Part shown: positions 5,496 to 5,745 of the stretch, piece after piece
Numbering within the stretch: the stretch's first letter is position 1
Layout of the letters: each line of letters begins with the position of its first letter
Assembly (NCBI GenBank): GCA_030638385.1
Contig: DAOWES010000298.1
Span: 1-5,745, forward strand
Direction: 5' to 3'
DNA length: 5,745 nt
Origin: Candidatus Cloacimonadota bacterium
GTDB taxonomy: Bacteria; Cloacimonadota; Cloacimonadia; Cloacimonadales; TCS61
Position numbers and translations under genes: made by a program
The notes under the pieces: model-generated
Seen by the model: the letters and a program-made list of their open reading frames with translations, nothing else
Database searches by the model: none
Told to the model about the DNA's origin: nothing

Positions 5496-5745
5496 AGATA
5501 ATTAAAATTCCAACAATTGCCGACAAAATCATCAATGAGCTAAGAAGTTGTCCCATTGTGAATGAAAAGAAAATAAATCCCAGCTGTCGATCCGGTTCTC
5601 TTACAAATTCCACCAAAAATCTAAAAATACCATAAGTTCCGATCCAGCTCCAAAAAACTATTCCGTGAGTTTTAACCTTTTTTAGTATCAACCACGTAAT
5701 CAGAAATAGTAGTAATCCTTCCATAAATGCTTCATAAAGTTGGGA
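5467..5745 (-). CDS. lgt: Prolipoprotein diacylglyceryl transferase, C-terminal part (5' end missing)
   Basis: The last 92 residues of Lgt are visible; the family is usually about 260-290 long, so about two thirds lies beyond the right edge. Lgt is an inner-membrane enzyme that moves diacylglycerol from phosphatidylglycerol to the lipobox cysteine, the first step of lipoprotein maturation. The fragment starts with the conserved SQLYEAFMEG segment, continues into a hydrophobic helix, then GTYGIFRFLVEFVREPD with the family's conserved Arg, Glu and Arg, and then MGQLLS leading into the final membrane helix and a short basic tail. The order and spacing match E. coli Lgt (GYGAFRIIVEFFRQPD, MGQILS). 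The frame is open to the window edge; the ATG at 5724 is an internal methionine and not a start. Its last 29 bases overlap the following lipoprotein gene. Confidence 0.95.
   Translation of the reverse strand, partial: SQLYEAFMEGLLLFLITWLILKKVKTHGIVFWSWIGTYGIFRFLVEFVREPDRQLGFIFFSFTMGQLLSSLMILSAIVGILIIYAKQNKIST

Overview
The window is AT-rich bacterial DNA in which every convincing gene lies on the minus strand, so transcription runs from position 5745 down to position 1. In that order the genes are: the 3' end of lgt (prolipoprotein diacylglyceryl transferase), a small lipoprotein, purB (adenylosuccinate lyase), a roughly 290-base non-coding stretch with unusual repeats, a two-helix membrane protein with a domain resembling a degenerate phosphatidylserine decarboxylase, a ComF-family phosphoribosyltransferase-like protein, a small basic protein of unknown function, and most of a MutL/GlmL-family ASKHA ATPase that runs off the left edge.

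Organism: the lipoprotein gene next to lgt and the LolB-like look of that lipoprotein suggest a cell with an outer membrane. The MutL/GlmL protein, known from clusters for adenosylcobalamin-dependent carbon-skeleton and amino mutases, suggests an anaerobe that ferments amino acids. AT richness, A-rich leaders with GGAG-type ribosome binding sites, and this gene mix fit an uncultured anaerobic lineage such as Cloacimonadota. That assignment is inference from general appearance; no marker in the window proves it.

Layout: 5745-4905 holds lgt and the lipoprotein gene, which overlap by 29 bases. purB (4872-3580) follows after 32 bases and may be co-transcribed with them. The region 3579-3292 is a break in the gene string. 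It contains an imperfect palindrome of about 81 bases built on a 9-base period, a possible promoter, a UNCG-type tetraloop hairpin, and three related segments able to form mutually exclusive hairpins just upstream of the next ribosome binding site. A second possible transcription unit runs from the decarboxylase-like gene through comF and the small basic gene to mutL/glmL.

The most interesting items are the decarboxylase-like membrane protein that appears to lack the self-processing and acid residues of the real enzyme, the structured leader in front of it, the 9-base-period palindrome after purB, and the unknown small basic protein immediately upstream of the mutL/glmL gene. I found no CRISPR array, tRNA, rRNA, transposase or phage gene.
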